A stretch of DNA of 64,000 nt from Streptomyces umbrinus (GCF_030817415.1 NZ_JAUSZI010000002.1:11941501-12005500); one strand, 5' to 3'. Positions 25,806 to 35,620 are shown, counted from the stretch's first letter. Program-made: numbers and translations. Notes: generated by a model not told the origin, from the sequence alone.

Positions 25806-26631
25806 ACCAAAGCCTAGGCTTGGCCAACCTCCGCGCTGTCGTGCGACGGACCAAGGATCAGCAGTCGGAACCTGCGCCTGTCCCGGTAGTTCACGCCTCC
25901 GAACTGTCATACAACGCTCGCCCGATATCCGCGTTCGCCGCGGTGCGGGGGTCGGGCACAGTCGGCAGCGCGATGTCGAGTTGGGAGGGTCTGTACGCTC
26001 ACCGGTGTAATTGATGATCATGGAAGAGACATCAAGTGGCTGACACCGTGACCGAGTTCGTGGCCCCAGACGATCAGGCGGATCCGTCGCCGGAGACTGC
26101 GACGGTCGAGCAGAAACTGATCGACCAGCTCGTCGGGCAGGCCCGTAGCAAGGGGCTGCAGCTGACCGGCGAGGGCGGGCTGCTGCAGCAGCTGACCAAG
26201 ACGGTTCTGGAGTCCGCCCTGGAGGGCGAGATCACCGACCATCTCGGCTATGACGAGCACGACCCGGCGGGCAAGGACGGCGGCAACTCCCGTAACGGCA
26301 CCCGCTCCAAGACGGTGCTGACGGACATTGGGCCGGTCGAGATCGACGTGCCTCGCGACCGGGAAGGCTCCTTCGAGCCGGCCATCGTCAAGAAGCGGCA
26401 GCGCCGGCTGACCGGCGTGGACGAGATGGTGCTCTCGCTGTCCGCGAAGGGCCTCACGCACGGGGAAATTTCCGCGCACCTGGCCGAGGTCTACGGCGCG
26501 GACGTGTCCAAGACGACCATCAGCACCATCACCGACAAGGTGATGGACGGCATGGCGGAATGGCAGAACCGGCCTCGTGTCGGCGTACGAGCTGAAGTGC
26601 ATAGCTGCGTACGTTTGAACGTGCAGAGGTG

Positions 26632-27402
26632 TCAGGCCACTTCGGTATCCCGCTCGATGGCCTTGAGGCGGTTCTTGAGTCGGTAGCTGGGGCCGTTGAT
26701 GGGGACAACTTCGCAGTGGTGGAGGAGCCGGTCGAGGATCGCGGTGGCGAGGACCTCGTCGCCGAAGACCTGGCCCCACTCGCTGAAAGTCTTGTTCGAG
26801 GTCAGGATGATCGAGCCCTTCTCGTAGCGCTTGGAGATCACCTGGAAGACCAGGTTTGCTTCCGCGCGTTCGAGGGGCTGGTAGCCGACTTCGTCGACCA
26901 CGAGGACACTCGGCCGCAGGTAGGTGCCGAGTTTGTTGGTCAGCCGACCAGCGGCTTCGGCGGTTTTGAGGTTGCGGACCATGTCGTCGAGGCTGGTGAA
27001 GTAGATCGAGTAGCCGGCCCGGCAGGCCGCGACGGCCAGGGCGATGGCGATGTGGGTCTTGCCGACTCCGGGCGGCCCGAGCAGGGCCGCGTTCGCCTTG
27101 GCTTCCACGAAGGAGAGGGTGGCGAGGTCCTTGATCTTGCGCGGGTCGAGGTCGGGCTGGAACGAAAAGTCGTACTCGTCCAGCGTCTTGTGGTGTGGAA
27201 GCCTCGACAGCCGCAGTCCCTGGCGGAAGCGCCGGTCGTCGCGGACGGCGAGTTCCTCGGACAGGACCAGGTCGAGGAAGTCGAGGTAGCCCATCTTCGC
27301 TTCGTCGGCCCGCCGGGTGTACTCGTTGATGGCTTCGGCCAGGTGGGGCAGGCCGAGCTTGGCGGCCGTGCTGCGGATGCGGGTGGAGACCAGCTCGCTC
27401 AA
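26632..27402 (-). CDS. istB: IS21-family ATP-binding helper IstB
   Basis: 256 residues. Walker A ALLGPPGVGKTHIAIAL, Walker B SVLVVDEVGYQPL, sensor IILTSNKTFSEWGQVFGDEV, arginine region LLHHCEVVPINGPSYRLKNR. The ATG overlaps the istA stop by four bases. Only distantly similar to the IstB at 6.0 kb, so the two IS21 elements belong to different groups. Confidence 0.92.
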   Translation of the reverse strand: MSELVSTRIRSTAAKLGLPHLAEAINEYTRRADEAKMGYLDFLDLVLSEELAVRDDRRFRQGLRLSRLPHHKTLDEYDFSFQPDLDPRKIKDLATLSFVEAKANAALLGPPGVGKTHIAIALAVAACRAGYSIYFTSLDDMVRNLKTAEAAGRLTNKLGTYLRPSVLVVDEVGYQPLERAEANLVFQVISKRYEKGSIILTSNKTFSEWGQVFGDEVLATAILDRLLHHCEVVPINGPSYRLKNRLKAIERDTEVA

Positions 27403-28820
27403 GACGTTTCCCTCGTGCTCGGGTGGGTGGTGAAGGGACGGGTGCCGGTCAGCTCGTCATAGACCGACAGCGGTCGGCGGCCGACCTCGATCCGGGTGGC
27501 CGCGGCCCGGTGCAGCAGGGCCTGCAGCGGGCCGGCTTCCTCGCCGGGGGCACGCTCGTGACGAGGTTGGGGCGGGACGTCGCCGCTGGTGGTCCGGCGT
27601 CCCTGGCCGGTGGGCAGGCCGTCCCAATGCTTCTCCTCCACGACGCGCACCCCGCGGCCCACTGCCCGCGGATGCATGGCCAACAGCGTTTCCCCGCTGG
27701 CATCAGGGGCGGTCGAGTGCAGCATGACCTGGGACTTCGTGGCCCTGATCTCCACCAGCTGGCGCGGGCGGACCTTGCGGGCGGGCACCGAGTAGAGGTT
27801 CCCGCCGAAGGCGACCAGACAGTCCTTGCCGACCGGCCGCAGATGCCGCTCGGCCACCAGATACGGAGTCGGAGGCAGCGGCTTGAGGGCCGCATGGTCC
27901 CGGGCCGCCCGCTCGCCGATGACCTCCCGGTGCGTCTTGTGGATCTGGGCCCGCCGCTGCGGCACCCACGCGGCGAACGCCGCGTCCATCTCCTCGACGG
28001 ACGAGAAGGCCCGCCCGGACAGGACGTGGTCACGCACGATCAGGACCTGCCGCTCGACCCGGCCCTTGCCCTGCGGCCGGTATGCGGCCAGGACGTCGAT
28101 GTCGAAGTCGTAGTGGCCGGCGAAGCCGACCGCTTCCGGGTGCAGCGGGACCGCCTCACCGGGAGCGACGTGGCGGCGGACGACGGTCTTGGTGCGGTCG
28201 TAGACGATCGTCATCGGCACCCCGCCGAAGTGCGCGAACGCCCGCCGGTGGCAGTCGAAGAACGTCTGCAGATCCAGGCTGGTGGTGAAGCAGCAGAACG
28301 GGTCGCGCGAGTACGACAGCACCATGTGGAAGGAGTAGACCTTGGGAATGCCCAGGTGAGCGAGGGTCTTGCCCTCATCACCCCAGTCCACCTGCGCCTG
28401 GGCGCCCGGGATCACCTCGAACCGGCGGTGCATCCCCGCCAGTTCCCTCGGCGTGATGCCCAGTTCCTCGGCGATCCTCGGGCGTGCTTCCTGAACGTAG
28501 AGCTTGACCCGCTGGTAGTTGCCGGTGAACCCGTACTCCTTGGCCAGCCGCTCGTGGATCACCGCGGCCTTCATCAGGACCTCGGCCCGAAGCATCGCGT
28601 CGATCAGCGGGGCGACCTCATCGACCACCCGCCTGCGTGGCTGCCCGCTCGTCGTCCGACGCGGCGGCGACGCCGACCCGTCGGCAGACAAGTACTTGCT
28701 GACCGTCCGCCAGTTCAGCCCGGTTTCCTTGGCGACCTCCGACAGGCTCATGGCCCCGGACTCGACAAGGCCACGAAAACGCCGGAGTTCCAGCCAGCGC
28801 TGCGGGTCCAAGACCACCAT
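27399..28820 (-). CDS. istA: IS21-family transposase IstA
   Basis: 473 residues with start ATG at 28820, preceded by GAGAGGGG; the frame continues 48 bases upstream to another ATG without a good site. N-terminal helix-turn-helix MSLSEVAKETGLNWRTVSKY; DDE core with QVDWGDEGKTLAHLG, TIVYDRTKTVVRR and PQGKGRVERQVLIVR; C-terminal beta-barrel region RKVRPRQLVEIRATKS. Apparently complete and, with istB, potentially active. Confidence 0.9.
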   Translation of the reverse strand: MVVLDPQRWLELRRFRGLVESGAMSLSEVAKETGLNWRTVSKYLSADGSASPPRRTTSGQPRRRVVDEVAPLIDAMLRAEVLMKAAVIHERLAKEYGFTGNYQRVKLYVQEARPRIAEELGITPRELAGMHRRFEVIPGAQAQVDWGDEGKTLAHLGIPKVYSFHMVLSYSRDPFCCFTTSLDLQTFFDCHRRAFAHFGGVPMTIVYDRTKTVVRRHVAPGEAVPLHPEAVGFAGHYDFDIDVLAAYRPQGKGRVERQVLIVRDHVLSGRAFSSVEEMDAAFAAWVPQRRAQIHKTHREVIGERAARDHAALKPLPPTPYLVAERHLRPVGKDCLVAFGGNLYSVPARKVRPRQLVEIRATKSQVMLHSTAPDASGETLLAMHPRAVGRGVRVVEEKHWDGLPTGQGRRTTSGDVPPQPRHERAPGEEAGPLQALLHRAAATRIEVGRRPLSVYDELTGTRPFTTHPSTRETS

Positions 28821-30515
28821 CGGCCCCTCTCTGCAACCTTGAACAACAGGCAGCAGAGTGCAGGGCACCGGCCCTCAACACATCAGGAACTATGCACGTT
28901 CATCCGTACGTGGCTATGCACGTTCACGTGTACGCCGACAGGCGCTCGACCGCGTCTACCCGGTCGTCTTCATTGACGCTGTCAACGTCAAGATTCGCGA
29001 TGGCCAGGTAGCGAACAGGCCGATCTATGTGGCCCTGGCGGTCACCGCCGAGGGACACCGCGACATCCTCGGCTTGTGGGCCGGCGACGGAGGCGAAGGC
29101 GCGAAACACTGGCTTCGAGTACTCTCCGAACTGAAGAACAGGGGCGTCGAAGACGTCCTCATGCTGGTCTGTGACGGGTTGAAGGGGCTGCCCGACGCGG
29201 TCGGCGAGGTCTGGCCGCGAACTGTGGTGCAAACGTGCGTGGTTCACCTGCTGCGGGCGTCATTCCGCTACGCGGCCCGGCAGGACTGGGACAAGATCGC
29301 CAAGGCGCTCAAGCCCGTCTGCACCGCGCCGACCGAGGACGCGGCCACGACACGGTTCCTGGAATTCGCCGAGACCTGGGGCAAGAAGTACCCGGCGATC
29401 GTCCGCCTCTGGGAGTCCAGCTGGCCCGAGTTCACGCCTTTCCTGCAGTTTGATGCAGAAATACGTCGCATCGTATGCACAACGAACAGCATCGAGAGCG
29501 TCAACGCCCGTATCCGCAAGGCCGTCCGCTCCCGCGGCCACTTCCCCACGGAACAGGCCGCCCTCAAGTGCGTCTACATGGCCGTCATGAGTCTCGACCC
29601 GACCGGCGCCGGCCGCAAACGCTGGACCATGCGCTGGAAGGGTGCCATGAACGCCTTCGACCTGGCCTTCGACGGCCGCCTCACCGCAGGCCAACTCTAG
29701 CCACACCAAACCCAGTTACACCGCTCGCTTTACAGACCCGGCTGTAGTTGAGGTTACTGACGGGCCGTCGACAGGCGGCCGTCGAAGGTGATATCGAAAG
29801 CGTTCAGGGCGGTCTTCCAGCGCATGGTCCAGCGGGCCTGCCCCTTGCCTGTGGGATCGAGGGACATGATCGCCATATAGACACACTTCAGGGCGGCCTG
29901 CTCGTTGGGGAAGTGTCCGCGGGCCTTGACCGCCCGGCGGATGCGGGCGTTGACGGACTCGATCGCGTTCGTCGTGCAGACGATGCGGCGGATCTCGGTG
30001 TCGAACCGCAGGAACGGGGTGAACTCTTCCCAGGCGTTCTCCCACAGTTTCACGATCGCCGGATACTTCCGGCCCCAGGCGTCGGCGAACTCGGCGAACC
30101 GCTCCAGGGCGGCCTCTTCGGTGGGAGCGGTGTAGACGGGCTTGAGGAGCTTGGCGATTTTGTCCCAGTCCTGGCGGGCGGCATAGCGGAAGGAGTTCCG
30201 CAGCAGGTGCACTACGCAGGTCTGCACGATCGTCCGCGGCCAGACGGTCTCCACCGCTTCGGGCAGGCCCTTGAGCCCGTCGCAGACCAGCATGAGGACG
30301 TCGCTGACGCCTCGGGTCTTGATCTCGGTGAGGATGTGTAGCCAGTGCTTGGCGCCCTCGCCGCCGTCGCCGGCCCACAGCCCCAGGATCTCCCGTCGGC
30401 CCTCAGCGGTGACGGCCAGGGCGACATAGATGGGCCGGTTGGCGACCGCGCCGTCGCGGATCTTGACGTGGATGGCGTCGATGAAGACGACCGGATAGAC
30501 CGCTTGAATTCCATC

Positions 30516-31720
30516 GATGGTTGCGAACGCCCCGGAAGGAGATCGTTCGCATGCCTCGTGGAGGAGCCAACCGCAAGCCCACTGCCGCCGGGCGGCAGTA
30601 CTTCGAGCTGGTGCGTCAGGGGTTGAAGGGAGCCGCGGCAGCCCGCCAAGTGGGCGTATCCACCAGCTGCGGATCCAAGTGGTTCATCGAAGCTGGAAGC
30701 ATGATCATCCCCGATGTCTCCATCTCGCCACGCTTCCTCACCCAGGACGACCGCATCGCCATCGCCGACGGCTTGCGCGCCGGGAAGCCGCCCACCGCGA
30801 TCGCCGCCGCGATCGGGAAGAGCACGTCCACCGTCTACCGGGAGATCGCCCGGGGAAAGAAGGACGACGGAAGCTACGACCCCTGGTGGGCGCAGAATCA
30901 AGCACTGCTGCGCAGGCAGCGTCCGAAGACCGAGAAGATCCGCGACCATGCTCCGTTGCGCAGCGTGGTCCGCGAGAAAATCGACGAGAAGTGGTCGCCG
31001 CAGCAGATCTCACGCTACCTCCGGCGGCAGTACCCCGACGAGCCGCAGATGCACGCTTGCGCCGAGACGATCTATCGCGGACTCTTCGCCGGACTCCTGG
31101 GCCGGCGTCAGGGCCGGCTGCGGACCGGGCGAACGCGACGCAAGAAGCAGCGCCGGGGCGTTCCGTCACCCAACAAGATCAAGAACATGACCTTGATCTG
31201 CGACCGCCCCGCCATAGTCAACGAGCGCTCCAGGCCAGGAGATTGGGAGGGCGACCTCATCATCGGACGTGGTCAGCGCTCAGCGATCGGGACGATGGTC
31301 GACCGGGCCACCCGCTTCGTCCGTCTGATCCATCTCCCTGACGGGTGGAAGGCCGGCTCAATGCGTGACGCCCTCACCACACAGACCGCAGATCTCCCGG
31401 CGACGGTGCGCAGGACCCTCACCTGGGACCAGGGCCGCGAGCTCGTACTGCACGAAGAGATAGAGCAGCTGACGGGGTTCCAGATCTACTTCTGCGACCC
31501 GCATTCGCCATGGCAGCGCGGGACCAACGAAAACACCAACGGCCTGCTGCGGCAGTACTTTCCCAAAGGTTCCGACCTCGCCGTCCACGACATCCGCAAC
31601 CTGAGGGACGTCACCCGTCAACTCAACGACAGGCCCCGAATGGCCCTCGGCGACCGCACCCCGAAAGAGACCATGCAAGACTGGGGCATAGCATTGCAAT
31701 AAGGTCAATTCGCAACCATC
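30516..31720 (+). mobile_element. IS30-family element inside IS256 copy 2
   Basis: 1205 bp between the 12-bp inverted repeats GATGGTTGCGAA (30516-30527) and TTCGCAACCATC (31709-31720), containing one transposase gene that fills it. A target duplication is not evident. Confidence 0.75.
30551..31702 (+). CDS. IS30-family transposase
   Basis: 383 residues; ATG 30551 with GGAAGGAG ten bases upstream. An N-terminal helix-turn-helix resembles that of other IS30 proteins (GVSTSCGSKWFIEAG), followed by a second HTH with LTQDDRIAIADGLRAGKPPT and STSTVYREIARGK. The catalytic rve domain has DWEGDLIIGRGQRSAIG, LTWDQGRELVLHEEI and the Glu in RGTNENTNGLLRQYFPKG. The frame is complete, so activity is possible. 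Confidence 0.9.
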   Translation: MPRGGANRKPTAAGRQYFELVRQGLKGAAAARQVGVSTSCGSKWFIEAGSMIIPDVSISPRFLTQDDRIAIADGLRAGKPPTAIAAAIGKSTSTVYREIARGKKDDGSYDPWWAQNQALLRRQRPKTEKIRDHAPLRSVVREKIDEKWSPQQISRYLRRQYPDEPQMHACAETIYRGLFAGLLGRRQGRLRTGRTRRKKQRRGVPSPNKIKNMTLICDRPAIVNERSRPGDWEGDLIIGRGQRSAIGTMVDRATRFVRLIHLPDGWKAGSMRDALTTQTADLPATVRRTLTWDQGRELVLHEEIEQLTGFQIYFCDPHSPWQRGTNENTNGLLRQYFPKGSDLAVHDIRNLRDVTRQLNDRPRMALGDRTPKETMQDWGIALQ

Positions 31721-32318
31721 ACGCGAAACCGCCCCGGGTCGAGGGGGCGGCTCTGCCATTCGGCCATGCCCTCGAGGACCTTGTCGGTGATGGTGGAGAT
31801 GGTCTGGCGGGAGACCTCGGCGCCATAGACCTCCGCGAGGTGGGCCTGGACCTCGCCGGTGGTCAGGCCCTTCGCGGCCAGCGAGATGACCATCTCGTCG
31901 ACGCCGGTCAGGCGCTTCTGCCGCTTCTTGACGATCTTGGGTTCGAAGGAGCCCTCGCGGTCGCGGGGCACGGTTATCTCCACCGGGCCCACGTCGGTCA
32001 GCACGGTCTTGGAGCGTTTGCCGTTGCGGGAGTTGCCGCCGTTCTTGCCGGCCACATCATGCTTGTCATAGCCGAGGTGGTCGGTGATCTCGCCCTCCAG
32101 GGCGGACTCCAGCAGCCGCTTGGTCAGCTGCTGGAGTAGCCCGCCCTCGCCGGTCAGCTGCAGACCCTCGGCCTGGGCCCGGTGCACCAGCTCGTCGATC
32201 AACTGGTCGTCCACGGCCTTCGCCGACACCGCCCCTGCCGACTCGACAGACTTGGGATCGGTCACGTTCTCGCTGGTCATCGATGCATCTTCCATGATCG
32301 GGAGTTACACCGAACGTC

Positions 32319-32906
32319 TTACAGTCCCCCGGCTGTGGCGGGGATGGCGTTGTCGATGAGGACGGCGGCGACGGCGGCGGCGGCGGGGAAGGCGTCGGCG
32401 TTGAGGACCCGGGTGCGGGCCGCGGCGCCGTCGATGAGCAGCGCGAGCTGCTCGCCGAGTTGTTCAGGGTCGGCGGCGCCGGCTTCGCGGGCGGTGTCGG
32501 CGAGCCGCGCGGCGACGGCTTTCTTGTAGTCGCGTGCGTACTGGGATGCGGGGTGCTGGGGGTCGTGGAGTTCGACGGCGGCGGCGATGTAGGGGCACAG
32601 GGGGGTGGTGGGGGGGATGTCGAAGGCGGCGAGGAGCCGTTCGCGGGGCGTGAGGTCGGTGCGGTCGAACACGCCGGACAGAACGGAGGGGTCGAACCGG
32701 CGCAGGTACTCGGCGACGAGTTCGTCCTTGCCGGTGAAGTGCTGGTAGGCCGTGCGCTTGGACACCTGGGCCGCCGCGCAGAGCTCGTTCATGCCGGTGC
32801 GGTTGATGCCCTGCTCGCGGAACAGCTGCTGGGACGCGCTGATGATGCGTTCGCGGGCGCCCCGGCCGCGGCGGCGGCCCGTGGGGCCCTTCTCCAACTC
32901 CGTCAT
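32319..32906 (-). CDS. TetR/AcrR-family transcriptional repressor
   Basis: 195 residues. N-terminal HTH: RERIISASQQLFREQGINRT, then ELCAAAQVSKRTAYQHFTGK. The C-terminal ligand domain includes IPPTTPLCPYIAAAVELHDP. The gene is divergent from the SDR gene, 144 bases away, and probably represses it and itself. Its last codons (PATAGGL then stop) run into the IS256 copy 2 end: the GGGGACTGTAA that supplies the final Gly-Leu and the stop belongs to the insertion sequence, so the natural C-terminus may be changed by a few residues. Confidence 0.88.
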   Translation of the reverse strand: MTELEKGPTGRRRGRGARERIISASQQLFREQGINRTGMNELCAAAQVSKRTAYQHFTGKDELVAEYLRRFDPSVLSGVFDRTDLTPRERLLAAFDIPPTTPLCPYIAAAVELHDPQHPASQYARDYKKAVAARLADTAREAGAADPEQLGEQLALLIDGAAARTRVLNADAFPAAAAVAAVLIDNAIPATAGGL

Positions 32907-32936
32907 GGCTCCATCCTACCGCGGCTAGGTAACGCC

Positions 32937-33001
32937 CGGTGTACATAGTTTGCGTCCCAGTCACTCGCCCCGTACCTTAAACAAACAGAGCGGTGTACAT
33001 A
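32937..33001 (+). promoter_or_regulatory. repeated CGGTGTACATA sites between the TetR and SDR genes
   Basis: CGGTGTACATA occurs at 32937-32947 and 32991-33001, 54 bp apart in the same orientation, each with the self-complementary core TGTACA. One lies near the tetR start, one about 50 bases before the SDR ATG. They are likely operators for the divergent TetR protein. Confidence 0.5.
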
Positions 33002-33050
33002 ACGACATCGCCACAGGTACACACGTCACCACTGACTCAAGGGAACGATC

Positions 33051-33785
33051 ATGGGAAAGCTTGACGGCAAGGTCGCGGTCATCACCGGCGGCACCACCGG
33101 TATGGCGCTGGCCGGCGCGAAGCTGTTCGTCGACGAGGGAGCGCACGTCTTCATCACCGGCCGCCGCCAGGAGGCCCTGGACGAGGCCGTGAAGCAGATC
33201 GGCCGCAACGTCACCGGCGTCCAGGGCGACGCCGCCGACCTGGACGACCTGGACCGCCTGTACGACACCGTCAAGCGGGAGAAGGGAAGCCTCGACGTAC
33301 TGTGGGCCAGCGCCGGCGGCGGCGAGCCCGCCCCGCTCGGCGAGATCACCGAGGCCCAGTTCGACACCTGGTTCGGGCTCAACGCCCGCGGCACCCTGTT
33401 CACCGTCCAGAAGGCCCTCCCGCTCTTCAACGACGGCGGCTCCATCCTCATGACCGGCTCCAACGCCTCCCTCGGTGCCTTTCCCGGCTGGAGCGTCTAC
33501 GCCGGCAGCAAGGCCGTCCAGCAGGCCTGGGCCCGAATCTGGCTCAACGAACTCAAGGACCGCCGCATCCGCGTCAACGTCCTGACCCCCGGCCAGGTCG
33601 CCACCGCCAAGCAGAAAGAACTCTTCGACGAGGCCACCAAGCGCCAGTTCGAGTCCCTCATCCCCCGCGGCCAGATGGGCCGCCCCGACGAAATCGCCAC
33701 CGCCGCCCTCTTCCTCGCCTCCGACGACTCCAGCTACGTCAACGGCATGGAACTCGTCGCCGACGGCGGCACCACCGCCATCTAA
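33051..33785 (+). CDS. short-chain dehydrogenase/reductase
   Basis: 244 residues, the standard SDR length. ATG 33051 after AAGGGAACG. Cofactor motif VITGGTTGMALAGAKLFVDE (a TGGTTGMA variant of TGxxxGxG), NNAG-equivalent LWASAGGGEPAPL, catalytic Ser in SILMTGSNASLG and YxxxK in VYAGSKAVQQAW, ending with the typical GMELVADGGTTAI. The Arg in ITGRRQEALDE suggests NADP preference. First gene of an operon of two, followed 33 bases later by an NADP-binding reductase and divergent from a TetR gene; possibly detoxification of carbonyl compounds. Confidence 0.9.
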   Translation: MGKLDGKVAVITGGTTGMALAGAKLFVDEGAHVFITGRRQEALDEAVKQIGRNVTGVQGDAADLDDLDRLYDTVKREKGSLDVLWASAGGGEPAPLGEITEAQFDTWFGLNARGTLFTVQKALPLFNDGGSILMTGSNASLGAFPGWSVYAGSKAVQQAWARIWLNELKDRRIRVNVLTPGQVATAKQKELFDEATKRQFESLIPRGQMGRPDEIATAALFLASDDSSYVNGMELVADGGTTAI

Positions 33786-33818
33786 ACCGAACAACACACA
33801 ACCAGGGCAGGACATCTC

Positions 33819-34442
33819 ATGAGCAACATCAGCATCATCGGCACCGGGAACATGGCCCGCACCATCGGCGCGCGGGCGGTGGCGGGCGGCAACACCGTCG
33901 AGGTCATGGGCCGCGATCAGTCCAAGGCCGCTGACCTGGCCAAGGCTCTCGGCGACGGCACCACGACGGGAGAATGGGGCACCGTTCCGGCCGGGGGCAT
34001 CGTCATCGTGGCCCTGCTGTACGACGGTGTCGTGCCGGTCGTCGCCGAGTACGGAGACGCTCTCGCAGGCAAGGTCATCGTCGACATCAGCAATCCCTTC
34101 AATTCCACGTTCGACGGGCTAGCTCACCGCGAGGAGACCTCGATCGCGCAGGAAGTCGCCAAGGTCGCCCCGGTCGGCGCCAGCGTGGTGAAGGCGTTCA
34201 ACACCGTCTTCCGTCATGTCCTGGAGAAGGGTCGGCCCGACGTCTTCATCGCTGGCGATAATGCGCAGGCCAAGGCAAGTGTGGAGGCGTTCATCGAGAG
34301 CCTCGGGCTGCGCCCGCTGGACGTCGGCGGCCTGAAAATGGCGCACTGGCTGGAAGGAGCGGGCGTGGTCACGGTGGGCCTCGCCAACCACGGGGTGGGG
34401 AACTTGGACTTCGCCCTCAGCATCACCGAACTTCCCATCTGA
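33819..34442 (+). CDS. NADPH-dependent F420 reductase-like oxidoreductase
   Basis: 207 residues. N-terminal Rossmann motif ISIIGTGNMARTIGARAVAG, then VEVMGRDQSKAADLAKALGD, VIVALLYDGVVPVVAEYGDA and VIVDISNPFNSTFDGLAHRE, VKAFNTVF. This is the pyrroline-5-carboxylate-reductase-like NADP-binding family that includes F420H2:NADP oxidoreductase. Short for an enzyme with its own substrate domain, as in that family. The actual cofactor pair is not proven. Cotranscribed with the SDR. Confidence 0.82.
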   Translation: MSNISIIGTGNMARTIGARAVAGGNTVEVMGRDQSKAADLAKALGDGTTTGEWGTVPAGGIVIVALLYDGVVPVVAEYGDALAGKVIVDISNPFNSTFDGLAHREETSIAQEVAKVAPVGASVVKAFNTVFRHVLEKGRPDVFIAGDNAQAKASVEAFIESLGLRPLDVGGLKMAHWLEGAGVVTVGLANHGVGNLDFALSITELPI

Positions 34443-34873
34443 GCTAGCTCTGAGCGGCACACTCCCCGCCGACAAGATGAAGGAGGGCTCGGAAGACGAT
34501 CGCAGTCCTCCTGCGCGGCTACGCGCCCTGAGCCACTGACTGGCATGCTTGGGGCGCTAAGCGCCAATCTGGAGCCGGTTGCCGAGAGAGAGTCGCACCG
34601 CTCAATCTCATGTGTCCGTCGAGCGTCCTCGCCGACCTCGGCTCTTGCCGCAGGCCGGTCGGCAGAGCCAACGGAGCTCGAAGACGCGCTAGTTCAGAGA
34701 AGTCACCAGACCGAACGAAATAGCGCCTGACCATACAGTTCGGGGCACGACGAACCTCCGTGAACGGCCCCGAGGCATTCAGCCTACGAGCGGAGTCCCG
34801 CGCTGGCACACCCGCCGCCGACCCCTTCGGGGTTCGCCGCGCGCCGGGGGAGAGGCCGGGCCAGCATGGATGC
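34443..34873. other. intergenic stretch, no gene seen
   Basis: Short open frames here lack ribosome binding sites and family features. The right end must hold the promoter of the lipoprotein gene; no clear -35/-10 was identified. Confidence 0.4.
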
Positions 34874-35593
34874 ATGTTCTGGCATCGGCGTTCATGGGCC
34901 ACGGTTGCGGTGACCTGCCTGTTTGTGGCTCCGGCTGCGTGCTCGGCCGATAGCGGGACGGAATCGGGCGGCAGGTCGGGCGAGGCGTCATCGAGCAGCG
35001 CAACGGGTGACGGCACCACTGCGCCGCCGTCCTTGAGCGCGAGCGCAGGTGCGCCCCCGGGTGCACAGGTGCTCGGTACGGTGCAGCAGGGCGAGCCCTT
35101 CGAGGTGACAGTCCTGGCCTCGAATACCGCCGACGATCCAGAACGGTAAAGGTTCACCGTGGACCGCGTGGTGTGCGGCAAGCCGTTGGACCCGGCGGTG
35201 ATGGCCCACGCCGCGCAATCGGTCGGAGCTCCCACTGCCACCCCGGCCCCGGAGACCGGCAGGCAGTTCTGCGTCCTGTCCATGCAGGCCGTCAACGTCG
35301 GAAAGAGCATGGCGGTCTGGGACGCCGACAACACCGTGAGCCTGAACGTGGGGGACATCCGGTACACGCAATCGCAGAAGGACGCCAGCTACTCCTCGGA
35401 CTATGCGCAGTACTGGAACGACAGAGGCGAGGTAGCGCCCACGTTCGGCCTCAACCCAGGCAGCCAGGGACCGGTGCACGGTGTGTTCCAAATCCCGGCC
35501 GGTGACAAACCGACCAGTGTCTGGGTCAGCTCGGGAACGGCCATCGAGACGATCGATGGAGTGGAGCCGGGACACCTCGTACTGCTCAAGTGA
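34874..35593 (+). pseudogene. lipoprotein (DUF4352-like), interrupted by an in-frame stop
   Basis: The ATG at 34874 starts a lipoprotein signal peptide (RRSWATVAVTCLFVAPAAC with lipobox APAAC), then a Ser/Gly/Thr-rich linker and GAQVLGTVQQGEPFEVTVLA. The frame meets TAA at 35147-35149 and continues in the same frame with RFTVDRVVCGKPLDPAV, an immunoglobulin-like domain rich in beta strands (FCVLSMQAVNVGKSMAVWD, HGVFQIPAGDKPTSVWVSSG), ending at 35593. So one gene is cut by a single nonsense codon. Without the stop it would be a 239-residue cell-surface protein of unknown role. A restart at GTG 35159 would lack the signal peptide. Confidence 0.75.
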
Positions 35594-35620
35594 GGAGGTC
35601 GGGCACGCAGGCCTTGCCGG

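Larger units (their letters stand above)
26578..28942 (-). mobile_element. IS21-family element inside the IS256 copy
   Basis: 2365 bp. The ends share TGTCGGCGTAC (26578-26588) with its complement at 28932-28942, and inside each end lie repeated TGCA/GTACG modules, such as TATGCACGTTCA twice at the right. istA and istB are both intact. No clean target duplication could be read at the two junctions. Confidence 0.82.
26036..29700 (+). pseudogene. IS256-family transposase, copy 1, split by an IS21 element
   Basis: 26036-26577 encodes the N-terminal part (QLTGEGGLLQQLTKTVLESA, ITDHLGYDEHDP, NSRNGTRSKTVLTDIGPVEI, ending GMAEWQNRPR) and 28943-29700 the rest, with the catalytic residues FIDAVNVKIRDG, VCDGLKGLP and CTTNSIESVNARIRKAV. 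The two parts would join to one roughly 430-residue transposase. The element's imperfect ends are near 25987 (GGGTCTGTA...) and 29739 (...TACAGACCC). The split copy is inactive. Confidence 0.88.
29754..32280 (-). pseudogene. IS256-family transposase, copy 2, split by an IS30-family element
   Basis: The N-terminal part is at 31721-32280 (QLTGEGGLLQQLTKRLLESA, KTVLTDVGPVEITVPRDREG, ending EWQSRPLDPGRFR) and the C-terminal part at 29754-30515 (YPVVFIDAIHVKIRDG, MLVCDGLKGLPEA, VCTTNAIESVNARIRRAVKA, ending LNAFDITFDGRLSTARQ). It is a diverged homologue of copy 1 in opposite orientation, tail to tail with about 54 bases between the stop codons. Short extra codons at the junctions mean simple excision of the IS30 would not restore the exact frame. 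Confidence 0.85.

Noticed and set aside
27423..28976. 517-codon open frame on the plus strand over istA
   Set aside because: Antisense shadow of a well-supported transposase gene.
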